Part shown: positions 1-6,666 of the stretch, piece after piece | Position numbering within the stretch: the stretch's first letter is position 1 | How the letters are laid out: each line of letters starts with the position of its first letter | Assembly: GCA_002478265.1 (NCBI GenBank) | Contig: DLNC01000008.1 | Span: 1,050-11,891 of the forward strand | Length of the DNA: 10,842 bases | Direction: 5' to 3' | Source of the DNA: Syntrophaceae bacterium UBA7520 | GTDB lineage: Bacteria; Desulfobacterota; Syntrophia; Syntrophales; Smithellaceae | Made by a program: the position numbers and the translations under genes | Notes under the pieces: model-generated | Databases searched by the model: none | The model's input: the letters and a program-made list of their open reading frames with translations, nothing else | What the model was told of the DNA's origin: nothing

Positions 1-1962
1 AAAGATGAAATCCGCTGGGATCAACTGCCGCAGAGAATTAAATCTCTTTTCGTCAACGGCTTTTTACAGCTCAAAACCTGGAAAGACGCCTACCCGGGCA
101 TCATGCACGGTTTCATCTTCTTCGGTTTCTTTATTTTGTTTTTTGGCGCGTTTTTTGACGCGACCGAACACCATATCACCGACCGGTTTTTTGACTGGGT
201 ATTTCTGCGGGGTAATTTTTACCTGACCCTTTCCTTTTTATATGACCTGTTCGGTCTGCTGGTGTTCATCGGCGTGCTGATGGCGCTCTTTAGGCGTTAC
301 ATCTGGAAGCCGGAAAGACTCGGTTATAAAGGCAAACCGGACAACACCGCCGACGACGCTGTGGTGCTCATTCTGATTGCCGTGGTCATCCTGACCGGAT
401 TCATTGTTGAGTCACTGCGTATTTACGTCACCAATCCCTCCTGGGAAGTATGGTCATTTGTCGGCTGGAGCATGGCGCATCTTTACGCGGGCATGGATTT
501 TGAGACGGCGAAAACCCTGCACAAGGCGAACTGGCTATTCCACGCGCTGGTGTCCATGGCGTTCATCGCCTACATCCCTTATTCGCGGATGCTGCACATG
601 ATTACCACCCCCGCCAATCATTTCTTCAAGTCCCTGAAACCGACGGGGTATATGGAGCCGATCCGCGATTTTGAAAACGCGGAATCGTTCGGCGTGGGCA
701 AGCTGGAAGAATTCACCTGGAAACAGATTTTTGACTCCGACGCCTGCACGCGCTGCGGACGCTGCCAGGACGGCTGCCCCGCGTATCTGTCCGGCAAGCC
801 GCTGTCACCCAAAAAGCTGGTGCAGGATATAAAAACTTACTGGCTGGAAAAAGCCCCCGCGGCGCTGAAAGCCAAAATCGCCGCCGCAGAACAGGCCGCC
901 GAGGCCGGTGACGCCGCCGCAGAAAAAACTCTGGTGGGCGAAATTATCGACCTGCATGAACTGTGGGCCTGCACCAACTGTATGTACTGTATGGAGCACT
1001 GCTCATCATCCATCGAGCATGTGCCCAAGATAATCGACATGCGCCGTTACAAGGTTCTGACCGAGGCGGATTTCTCGCCCGAACTGCAGCTTACCTACCG
1101 CAACATGGAGAACAACTCCAACCCGTGGGGCATCGGCGCGCACATGCGCGGCGACTGGGCCAAGGAACTGGGCGTCAAGACGATGGCCGAAAATCCGGAA
1201 GCGGAATATCTCTTCTACGTGGGCTGTTCCGGTTCCTTTGACGATCGCGGCAAGAAAGTAACGATTGCTTTCGCGAAAATCCTGCAGGCGGCGGGAGTGA
1301 ACTTCGCCATCCTGGGCAACGAGGAAGGATGCTGCGGCGACTCGGCCATGCGCGGCGGCAACGAATACCTTTTCCAGGCGCAGGCGCAGGCCAATATCGA
1401 AGTGATGAACGGCTACGGCGTGAAAAAAGTCATCACGATCTGCCCGCACGGCTACAACGCCATCAAGAAGGATTACCCGAATTTCGGCGGGAATTACGAA
1501 GTGTATCATCACACGGAGATTATCGCCGATCTGCTGGCGAAGGGGAAAATAACCCTGAAACAGCCCGTGGAAGGCCTGTTCACTTACCATGATTCGTGCT
1601 TCCTGGGACGCTACAACGAAATCTACAAACAGCCCCGCCAGATTCTCAAATCCATCGGCGGCGTCAAACTGGTGGAGATGGAGCGCAACCGCAGCAAGAG
1701 CTTCTGTTGCGGCGCGGGTGGCGCGAGAATGTGGATGGAAGAGGAAGGCGAGCGCATCAACAACATGCGCACCGACCAGGCGGCGGCGACAAAAGCCTCC
1801 ACGGTGGCGGTGGCTTGCCCCTTCTGCCTGACGATGTTCTCCGACGGCATCAAGGACAGACAGCTTTCCGAAAAGATGGCGGCTTTCGACATCGCGGAAA
1901 TCGTGCTGAAGGCCATGGGCGGCGAAGAGTACAAAGCGCCCGCGGAAACTTGCAGAGAATAA
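1..1962 (+). CDS. Membrane-bound Fe-S oxidoreductase, NarI-like/HdrD-like (EMO type), 5'-partial
   Basis: The reading frame is open from base 1, so the start lies upstream; 653 residues are visible. Seen: four or more hydrophobic helices (about nt 106-160, 217-291, 352-415, 532-597) with histidines at 106, 478, 541 and 595 that could bind heme b, as in nitrate reductase gamma subunits. Two CxxCxxCxxxC ferredoxin-type motifs follow (cysteines at 745/754/763/775 and 970/979/988/1000), separated by an alanine/glutamate-rich helical linker. Then come two CCG domains: C1225...CC1330-1335...C1441, and a complete C1597...CC1705-1710...C1816xxC1825. This layout is known for heterodisulfide-reductase-related proteins and for the ETF:menaquinone oxidoreductase of syntrophs, which moves electrons from reduced ETF to membrane quinone. 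The ETF role is inferred, because no etfAB lies in the window. A terminator follows directly, so this is the end of its transcript. Confidence 0.9.
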   Translation, partial: KDEIRWDQLPQRIKSLFVNGFLQLKTWKDAYPGIMHGFIFFGFFILFFGAFFDATEHHITDRFFDWVFLRGNFYLTLSFLYDLFGLLVFIGVLMALFRRYIWKPERLGYKGKPDNTADDAVVLILIAVVILTGFIVESLRIYVTNPSWEVWSFVGWSMAHLYAGMDFETAKTLHKANWLFHALVSMAFIAYIPYSRMLHMITTPANHFFKSLKPTGYMEPIRDFENAESFGVGKLEEFTWKQIFDSDACTRCGRCQDGCPAYLSGKPLSPKKLVQDIKTYWLEKAPAALKAKIAAAEQAAEAGDAAAEKTLVGEIIDLHELWACTNCMYCMEHCSSSIEHVPKIIDMRRYKVLTEADFSPELQLTYRNMENNSNPWGIGAHMRGDWAKELGVKTMAENPEAEYLFYVGCSGSFDDRGKKVTIAFAKILQAAGVNFAILGNEEGCCGDSAMRGGNEYLFQAQAQANIEVMNGYGVKKVITICPHGYNAIKKDYPNFGGNYEVYHHTEIIADLLAKGKITLKQPVEGLFTYHDSCFLGRYNEIYKQPRQILKSIGGVKLVEMERNRSKSFCCGAGGARMWMEEEGERINNMRTDQAAATKASTVAVACPFCLTMFSDGIKDRQLSEKMAAFDIAEIVLKAMGGEEYKAPAETCRE

Positions 1963-1987
1963 TATGATAGCCGTAAAATAATTTTTT

Positions 1988-2024
1988 AAAAAGCCCGCCG
2001 GAAATTCACAGGCGGGCTTTTTTT
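1988..2024 (+). terminator. Rho-independent terminator after the Fe-S oxidoreductase
   Basis: A 12-bp perfect stem (1988-1999 with 2011-2022, core AGCCCGCC/GGCGGGCT) with an 11-nt loop runs into a T tract ending at 2024. It starts 26 nt after the oxidoreductase stop codon. The stem begins with an A run, so it could also work on the other strand. Confidence 0.92.
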
Positions 2025-2088
2025 ATGGCAAAATCTCTTAAAGTGGGGTAGCTAACCGAACAGATTGTTTCAGCAGGGCGCCTTCTTT

Positions 2089-2292
2089 AGATTGCCGTTT
2101 CCTCCGCTGGCGTAAGGAGGCCGAAGATGCGCCGGATCGCTTCGTCGCATTTCATGCTTCGCGATGACACTTTCTTGTCATTGCGAGTCCCGCGTTAGCG
2201 GGGCGAAGCAATCTCTTATTGGCGCATGAGATCGCTTCGTCGTTTTGCTCCTCGCGCTGACAGAGAAAGAAGCGTCGCCCTCGCGATGACAC
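2089..2292. repeat. Cluster of CATTGCGAG/GCAATCTC palindromic repeats
   Basis: This fills most of the 395-nt gap between the oxidoreductase and crotonase, where no gene is supported. Elements seen: a GATTGCC arm with inner stem CCTCC/GGAGG (2089-2122); a right-type arm starting GATCGCTTCG and ending GCGATGACAC (2135-2170); a left arm TGTCATTGCGAG...GCAATCTC with inner stem CCCGC/GCGGG (2176-2216), paired with a right arm GAGATCGCTTCG...CTGACA (2228-2262) to give a long imperfect palindrome; and a partial right arm ending GCGATGACAC (to 2292). Similar intergenic palindromes are common in Desulfobacterota and some other phyla. Their function is not known to me. Confidence 0.85.
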
Positions 2293-2357
2293 TTTTAATA
2301 ATTATTTGCGGCAGTAAATGCCTTTTATTAAAACCTCTAACAGGAAAGGAAAAAAAT

Positions 2358-3140
2358 ATGGAATACAAAAACATTCTTTTGAACATCGAAGATCAGATCG
2401 CCACCATCACTTTCAACCGCCCGAAGGTTTTAAACGCGATGAACTATGAGGTGGTAACGGAAATTTACGACGCAGTTTCGGCCTGCGCCAATAACGACCA
2501 GGTGCGGGCGCTGATTTTCACCGGAGCCGGAGACAAGGCGTTTGTCGCGGGCGCGGATATTTCCCAGATGCAAAACGCCTCCCCGGTTGATATTCTGAAG
2601 ATGATGGAAATGGGGCACAAAACCATGCGCCTCATCGAAACGCTGCCCAAACCGTGCATCGCCGCGGTCAACGGTTTCGCGCTCGGCGGCGGAACGGAGA
2701 TAGCGCTCGCCTGCGATATACGTTTTGCCTCGGAAAAAGCCGTTTTCGGGCAGCCGGAAATTTTAATCGGCATTATCCCCGGCTGGGGCGGCACACAGCG
2801 CCTGCCCCGGCTCATCGGCATGGGCCTGGCCAAAGAAATTATTTTGACCGGCGCCCAGATAAGCGCTCAGCGCGCCTATGAAATCGGTTTAGTCAATAAG
2901 GTGTTCCCGACGGATAAGCTTATGGAAGAGGCAAAAAAGTTTGCCCAAAAATTCGCCACGCTGCCTGCTTTTGCCCTGAAGATGGCGAAAAACGCGATGA
3001 ATTACGGCTTCGACATGTCGCTGGATAATGCCTCGGCGCTGGAAATCGGCGCGATCGCCCAGTGCTTCGCCACCGAAGACCAGAAAGAAGGCATGAGCGC
3101 CTTTCTGGAAAAAAGAAAGCCGAATTTTAAGGGAAGATAG
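2358..3140 (+). CDS. Enoyl-CoA hydratase / 3-hydroxybutyryl-CoA dehydratase (crotonase family)
   Basis: This 260-residue protein is the normal crotonase length. It should reversibly hydrate trans-2-enoyl-CoA (for example crotonyl-CoA) to 3-hydroxyacyl-CoA in the cytoplasm. Both catalytic glutamates are present 20 residues apart: E114 in the GGGTE motif and E134 in GQPEI, matching E144/E164 of rat crotonase. The oxyanion-hole loops AGADI (64-68) and GGG (110-112) and the PGWGGTQRLPR stretch (141-151) are intact. The ATG at 2358 is chosen because AGGAAAGGA lies just upstream and homology begins there. The frame stays open back to 2226, but that part is encoded by repeat DNA and looks unlike any protein. 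The closest family label would be crt-like; the exact chain length cannot be read from sequence. It sits alone between repeat-filled gaps, not in a tight operon. Confidence 0.93.
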   Translation: MEYKNILLNIEDQIATITFNRPKVLNAMNYEVVTEIYDAVSACANNDQVRALIFTGAGDKAFVAGADISQMQNASPVDILKMMEMGHKTMRLIETLPKPCIAAVNGFALGGGTEIALACDIRFASEKAVFGQPEILIGIIPGWGGTQRLPRLIGMGLAKEIILTGAQISAQRAYEIGLVNKVFPTDKLMEEAKKFAQKFATLPAFALKMAKNAMNYGFDMSLDNASALEIGAIAQCFATEDQKEGMSAFLEKRKPNFKGR

Positions 3141-3149
3141 AGATAAGGT

Positions 3150-3241
3150 TGAAGGTAAAAGGCTGAAGGTGGAGCGTGAAACGCGGAATCTGGCGTATGC
3201 CGGACTGAAGGTGAAACGCTGCGTATGCGGAGTGAAGCAGT
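3150..3241. repeat. TGAAGGT-type degenerate direct repeats
   Basis: Starting 10 nt after the crotonase stop there are degenerate repeats built on CTGAAGGT, GTGAAACGC and GCGTATGCSGG. The second unit (3203-3236, beginning GACTGAAGGTGAAAC) matches 5157-5190 downstream of gpmI at about 30 of 34 positions by eye. A weaker copy of the same unit covers about 3162-3202. The palindromic repeat follows immediately in both places. Confidence 0.75.
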
Positions 3242-3249
3242 CCGACGCA

Positions 3250-3332
3250 GTCGTTGCGAGGCGGCGTAAGCCGCCGGGGCAATCTTTTTTCAATTACGCC
3301 AGATCGCCACGGGCTTCGCCCTCGCGATGACA
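3250..3332. repeat. Palindromic repeat, left and right arms
   Basis: The left arm (3250-3285) has the TTGCGAG...GGCAATC frame with inner stem GGCGGC-GTAA-GCCGCC. The right arm (3301-3332) has GATCGCC...CTCGCGATGACAC with inner stem GGGC-TTC-GCCC. The outer ends pair with each other, while the two inner hairpins differ in sequence yet each stays self-complementary. Confidence 0.85.
3253..3290 (+). terminator. Possible terminator formed by a repeat arm, after crotonase
   Basis: Within the left repeat arm, GTTGC (3253-3257) pairs with GCAAT (3279-3283) around the GGCGGC/GCCGCC hairpin. A run of six T follows at 3285-3290. The shape is that of an intrinsic terminator about 110 nt after the crotonase stop; no better terminator is visible in this gap. 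Confidence 0.4.
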
Positions 3333-3364
3333 CTTTGTTTTTTATCGGGAGAGCACTTTTGCGT

Positions 3365-3419
3365 TGTCATTGCGGTGAGCCGAAGCCCTGAGTAGAGCGA
3401 AGGGGCAGCGAAGCAATCT
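3365..3419. repeat. Single left arm of the palindromic repeat with a longer insert
   Basis: It starts TGTCATTGCGG and ends GCAGCGAAGCAATCT, like the other left arms, but carries a longer inner segment with CCGAAGCCC/GCGAAGGGG. No right arm follows before the gpmI start, so this copy is solo. It ends about 55 nt upstream of gpmI. Confidence 0.75.
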
Positions 3420-3473
3420 AAAGAAAAAAGCTCTAAAGACTTAAGGTTAATGGTTTAATATTAAGAGGTTTGA

Positions 3474-5120
3474 ATGTCATTACATCTTGATCAGCTGAAA
3501 ACTTTTCACGGCAGAAAGGGGCCGCTGCTTTTGATTATCATGGACGGCATCGGCATCGGCAAACCCGATGAGTCAAACGCCGTCTGGCTGGCTAAAACAC
3601 CCGTTCTTGACCGCCTGTTTAAATCGGACCTTTACACGCAGCTCAAAGCCCACGGCACAGCGGTGGGGCTCCCCTCCGATGACGATATGGGCAACAGCGA
3701 AGTGGGGCACAACGCGATCGGCGCGGGGCGCATCTTTGACCAGGGCGCGCGGCTCGTCAACCGGGCGCTCAAAAGCGGCGAAATTTTCAAAACAAAAGCC
3801 TGGGAGGAAATCGCCCGGCGCGCGCAAACCGGCGGGACGGTTCACTTTATCGGGCTGCTCTCCGACGGCAACGTCCATTCGCATATCGAACAGCTCTATA
3901 TTTTGATCGACAAGTGCGCGGAAATGAATTTTCCGAAAGTTAAACTGCACGCTCTCCTGGACGGGCGCGACGTGGGCGAAAAAACGGCTTTGAATTATAT
4001 AATCCCCACGGAGGAAAAGTTAAAGAATATTTCCAAACAAAAAGGTTTTCAATACGCCATCGCCTCCGGCGGCGGCCGGATGAAAGTCACGATGGACCGC
4101 TACAATTCCGACTGGAATATCGTCAAACGCGGCTGGCAGGCGCATGTGCTGGGCGAAGGAAGAATGTTTCGCTCCGCATCGGAGGCCGTGAAAACTTTTT
4201 ATCAGGAAGATGCGAAAGCCACGGATCAGTATTTGCCGGCGTTTGTGGTCATGGACAGCACCGGAAAGCCAAAAGGAAAAATACTCGACGGGGACGCCGT
4301 GGTTTTTTTCAACTTCCGGGGCGACCGCGCCATTGAGATATCGCGGGCGTTTACCGAAAAAGATTTCAGCGAATTTGACCGCGGGCCGCTGCCGGATATT
4401 TTTTATGCGGGCATGATGGAGTATGACGGCGACGCGCATATCCCGCCCAATTTTCTGGTGCAGCCGCCGGCCATTGACCGCGTGGTTACCGAGTATCTTT
4501 GCGCGGAGGGGGTAAAATCCTTTGCCGTTTCCGAAACGCAGAAATACGGCCATGTCACTTACTTCTGGAACGGTAACCGCTCCGGCTATATTGATGAGCG
4601 CCTGGAAAAATACGTGGAGATACCTTCGGATCGAATTGAATTTAATAAAGCGCCGCAGATGAAAGCCGCAGAAATTACGGATACAGCCGTTGATTTGCTA
4701 AAAAGCGGCGGCTACAAATTCGGCAGGCTCAATTTCCCCAACGGCGACATGGTCGGCCACACGGGCGCGGTGGAAGCGGCCATTACCGCGGTGGAGACGG
4801 TGGACGCGTGCGTCGGGAAACTGCTTGCTGTCATCGAAAAGCTGGAAGGAATAGCCGTCATTACCGCCGACCATGGCAACGCTGATGAAATGTTCACTCT
4901 GGACAAAAAAGGCAACAGGTCGGTGAAAACCGCGCATTCCCTTAATCCTGTTCCTTTTGTCATCCATGATCCGCAATACCGGGGCGAATACAAGATGGCC
5001 GAGCTCAAGCAAAAAGGTCTTTCCAATATCGCGGCGACACTTTTGAACCTGCTGGGCTACGAAAAGCCTCAAGATTACGATCCGTCGCTGATTGAGATAG
5101 TTTCCGGCAGTAAGAAGTAA
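3474..5120 (+). CDS. gpmI: 2,3-bisphosphoglycerate-independent phosphoglycerate mutase
   Basis: This cytoplasmic glycolytic/gluconeogenic enzyme interconverts 3- and 2-phosphoglycerate with two metal ions and a phosphoserine intermediate. Alkaline-phosphatase-superfamily motifs are visible: metal aspartate D24 in IMDGIGIG, nucleophile S75 in MGNSEVGHNAIGAGR, then LSDGNVHSH, LLDGRDVG, the FFNFRGDRA motif, NFPNGDMVGHTG, and the C-terminal metal site TADHGNADEM (D466, H467). At 548 residues it is about 35 longer than the usual 510-515; the N-terminus begins about 12 residues earlier than in the bacillus enzyme and the rest of the extra length is spread out. ATG 3474 is supported by TAAGAGGT (3462-3469) at good spacing. 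Repeats separate it from crotonase, so it is probably transcribed alone. Confidence 0.97.
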   Translation: MSLHLDQLKTFHGRKGPLLLIIMDGIGIGKPDESNAVWLAKTPVLDRLFKSDLYTQLKAHGTAVGLPSDDDMGNSEVGHNAIGAGRIFDQGARLVNRALKSGEIFKTKAWEEIARRAQTGGTVHFIGLLSDGNVHSHIEQLYILIDKCAEMNFPKVKLHALLDGRDVGEKTALNYIIPTEEKLKNISKQKGFQYAIASGGGRMKVTMDRYNSDWNIVKRGWQAHVLGEGRMFRSASEAVKTFYQEDAKATDQYLPAFVVMDSTGKPKGKILDGDAVVFFNFRGDRAIEISRAFTEKDFSEFDRGPLPDIFYAGMMEYDGDAHIPPNFLVQPPAIDRVVTEYLCAEGVKSFAVSETQKYGHVTYFWNGNRSGYIDERLEKYVEIPSDRIEFNKAPQMKAAEITDTAVDLLKSGGYKFGRLNFPNGDMVGHTGAVEAAITAVETVDACVGKLLAVIEKLEGIAVITADHGNADEMFTLDKKGNRSVKTAHSLNPVPFVIHDPQYRGEYKMAELKQKGLSNIAATLLNLLGYEKPQDYDPSLIEIVSGSKK

Positions 5121-5126
5121 AGAGCA

Positions 5127-5161
5127 AAGACTGAAGACTGAAGACTGAAGACTGAAGACTG
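5127..5161. repeat. Heptamer tandem repeat, AAGACTG x5
   Basis: Five perfect head-to-tail copies of AAGACTG (5127-5133 through 5155-5161) begin 6 nt after the gpmI stop. The array merges directly into the GACTGAAGGTGAAAC unit also seen after crotonase. A perfect short tandem of this kind is a candidate for copy-number change by slippage. Confidence 0.95.
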
Positions 5162-5190
5162 AAGGTGAAACCATGCGTATGCAGGGTGAA
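5157..5190. repeat. Second copy of the GACTGAAGGTGAAAC...TGCGTATGC repeat
   Basis: This 34-nt unit matches 3203-3236 with about four differences. In both places it lies downstream of a gene stop and upstream of a CATTGCGAG palindrome, in the same orientation. Confidence 0.8.
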
Positions 5191-5204
5191 GATCCGCGCA
5201 GGTG

Positions 5205-5283
5205 GTCATTGCGAGCGCAGCGAAGCAATCTCTTTTTGGTTCGGGAGATCGCCACGGCGGCATACGCCGCCTCGCGATGACAT
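5205..5283. repeat. Palindromic repeat pair between gpmI and thiolase
   Basis: Left arm 5205-5232 runs GTCATTGCGAG to GAAGCAATCTC. Right arm 5245-5283 runs GAGATCGCC to CTCGCGATGACAT, with inner stem GGCGGC-ATAC-GCCGCC. The arms are complementary, so the whole can fold as one hairpin. The left arm is followed by CTTTTTGG, so it may weakly terminate gpmI transcripts. Confidence 0.88.
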
Positions 5284-5292
5284 CAAAAGCGC

Positions 5293-5330
5293 AAGAAAGG
5301 CGCGTTTTAAAAACGCGCCTTTCTTTTTGT
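5293..5330. terminator. Terminator hairpin between convergent gpmI and thiolase
   Basis: A perfect 15-bp stem (5293-5307 with 5311-5325, AAGAAAGGCGCGTTT and its complement) with a 3-nt loop is followed by TTT and G on the + strand. It sits 19 nt past the end of the thiolase gene on the - strand and about 170 nt past gpmI. It is strong for gpmI; for the thiolase the trailing U tract is poorer, but the A-rich stem base may help. Confidence 0.85.
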
Positions 5331-5348
5331 CACCTCTGTATATGTTTT

Positions 5349-6638
5349 CTACGGCCTTTCGATGACTATCGACATGCCCTGGCCGCCACCGATGCAAAGC
5401 GAGGCAAGTCCTCTTTTCAGATTTTTCTTTTTCATCTGCATGGCCAGCGTGTAGGTGATGCGCGCGCCTGAACAGCCGATGGGATGCCCCAAAGACACGC
5501 CGCCGCCGTGGAGATTGCATTTTTCCATGTCAATGCCCAGCTCTTTCACGCAGGCCAACGCCTGCGCGGCAAACGCTTCATTAAGCTCGACCAAATCGAT
5601 ATCTTTAATGGTCAAATTCAGCTTTTGGAACAGTTTGCGCGTGGCGGGTATCGGCCCCAGGCCCATGTAAGCCGGGTCCACACCGCCGCTGGCCCAGCCC
5701 TTTATTTTAGCCAACACTTCCAGATTCAATTCTTTAGCTTTATCCGCGCTCATCACTACCACCGCCGCCGCTCCGTCGTTGATGCCGGAGGCGTTGCCCG
5801 CGGTAATCGTGCCGTCTTTCTTAAAGACGGCCGCCAGCTTGGCCATTTTTTCCAGCGATGTGTCCATGGGACGCTCGTCAACCTTGAAAATTTTCGGCTC
5901 GCCTTTTTTCTGCGGCACGACCACATCAACTATTTCATCCGCCACCGCGCCCGAGGCAATCGCTGCGCGCGCGCGCTGGTGAGAGCGCAGCGAAAATTCA
6001 TCCTGTTCCTGGCGGGATATTTTATAAAGCGCGGCGATATTTTCCGCGGTCATCCCCATGTGATAGCCATTAAAAATTTCATAAAGGCCGTCGTAAACCA
6101 TCAAATCAGTTATCTGCGAATAAGGCATGCTCATACGATAGCCCCAGCGCGCTTCCGGCACGGCAAAAGGAGCGTTCGACATATTCTCCATGCCGCCGGC
6201 GACGATGATTTCCGCCTCGCCCGCCATAATCGCCTGCGCGGCCAGCGCGATGGCTTTAAGGCCCGAGGCGCAGACCTTATTCACCGTGTAGGCGTTGGTT
6301 TCTTCCGGGAGCCCCGCGTAAATACAGGATTGGCGCGCCACGTTCTGCCCCAGCCCCGCCTGCAGTACATTGCCCATGATTACTTCGTCAATATAAACAG
6401 GTTTAAGCGAGCCATCGTATTGATAATATTTCTTGTTAATCTCAGTCATCTCGAATTTGCCCAAGGCGTCGGGGCGAAAGCTTTTGATTAAATCATTTAC
6501 CGCCGGGCGCAATCCCGCGCGCTTGAGCGCTTCTTTGATGACCAGCGCCCCCAGATCAGCGGTTTTCACGCCTTTGAGCGATCCACCGAATTCTCCCACG
6601 GCTGTTCTGGCGCCGCTGACAATTACTGCTTCTTTCAT
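5349..6638 (-). CDS. Acetyl-CoA acetyltransferase (thiolase) with N-domain insertion
   Basis: A cytoplasmic thiolase that either splits 3-ketoacyl-CoA with CoA or condenses two acetyl-CoA. Catalytic residues are in place: C123 in NKVCASGLKAI, H385 in SLGHPIGCSGAR, and C415 in CIGGGQG, with NEAFAAQ before them. H385 and C415 are 30 apart, as in the Zoogloea enzyme (H348/C378), but C123 is 34 positions later than the usual C89. The extra residues lie at about 50-83 (KSFRPDALGKFEMTEINKKY and the lines after), making the protein 429 rather than about 392 residues. The start is backed by AAGGAGC at 6644-6650. It lies 28 nt downstream of the acyl-CoA synthetase homologue on the same strand, so the two are probably co-transcribed. 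Direction (beta-oxidation or synthesis) cannot be told. Confidence 0.95.
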   Translation of the reverse strand: MKEAVIVSGARTAVGEFGGSLKGVKTADLGALVIKEALKRAGLRPAVNDLIKSFRPDALGKFEMTEINKKYYQYDGSLKPVYIDEVIMGNVLQAGLGQNVARQSCIYAGLPEETNAYTVNKVCASGLKAIALAAQAIMAGEAEIIVAGGMENMSNAPFAVPEARWGYRMSMPYSQITDLMVYDGLYEIFNGYHMGMTAENIAALYKISRQEQDEFSLRSHQRARAAIASGAVADEIVDVVVPQKKGEPKIFKVDERPMDTSLEKMAKLAAVFKKDGTITAGNASGINDGAAAVVVMSADKAKELNLEVLAKIKGWASGGVDPAYMGLGPIPATRKLFQKLNLTIKDIDLVELNEAFAAQALACVKELGIDMEKCNLHGGGVSLGHPIGCSGARITYTLAMQMKKKNLKRGLASLCIGGGQGMSIVIERP

Positions 6639-6666
6639 TTTTTGCTCCTTTGTTTTTCCTGATAAA

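Noticed and set aside
1006..1590. 194-codon open frame on the - strand
   Set aside because: It is antisense to the CCG domains of the Fe-S oxidoreductase; no ribosome site or recognisable motif.
5127..5161. Possible CRISPR array
   Set aside because: The units are 7 nt head-to-tail with no spacers; this is a simple tandem repeat, and no cas genes are present.
4698..5255. 185-codon open frame on the - strand
   Set aside because: It overlaps the gpmI 3' end and the repeat region; its N-terminal part translates the GACTGAA tandem and palindrome, so it is not a gene.
5484..6491. 335-codon open frame on the + strand
   Set aside because: It lies antisense to the thiolase, which has all its catalytic motifs. 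The translation is rich in His/Arg/Phe, as expected of a reverse-frame shadow in GC-rich DNA.
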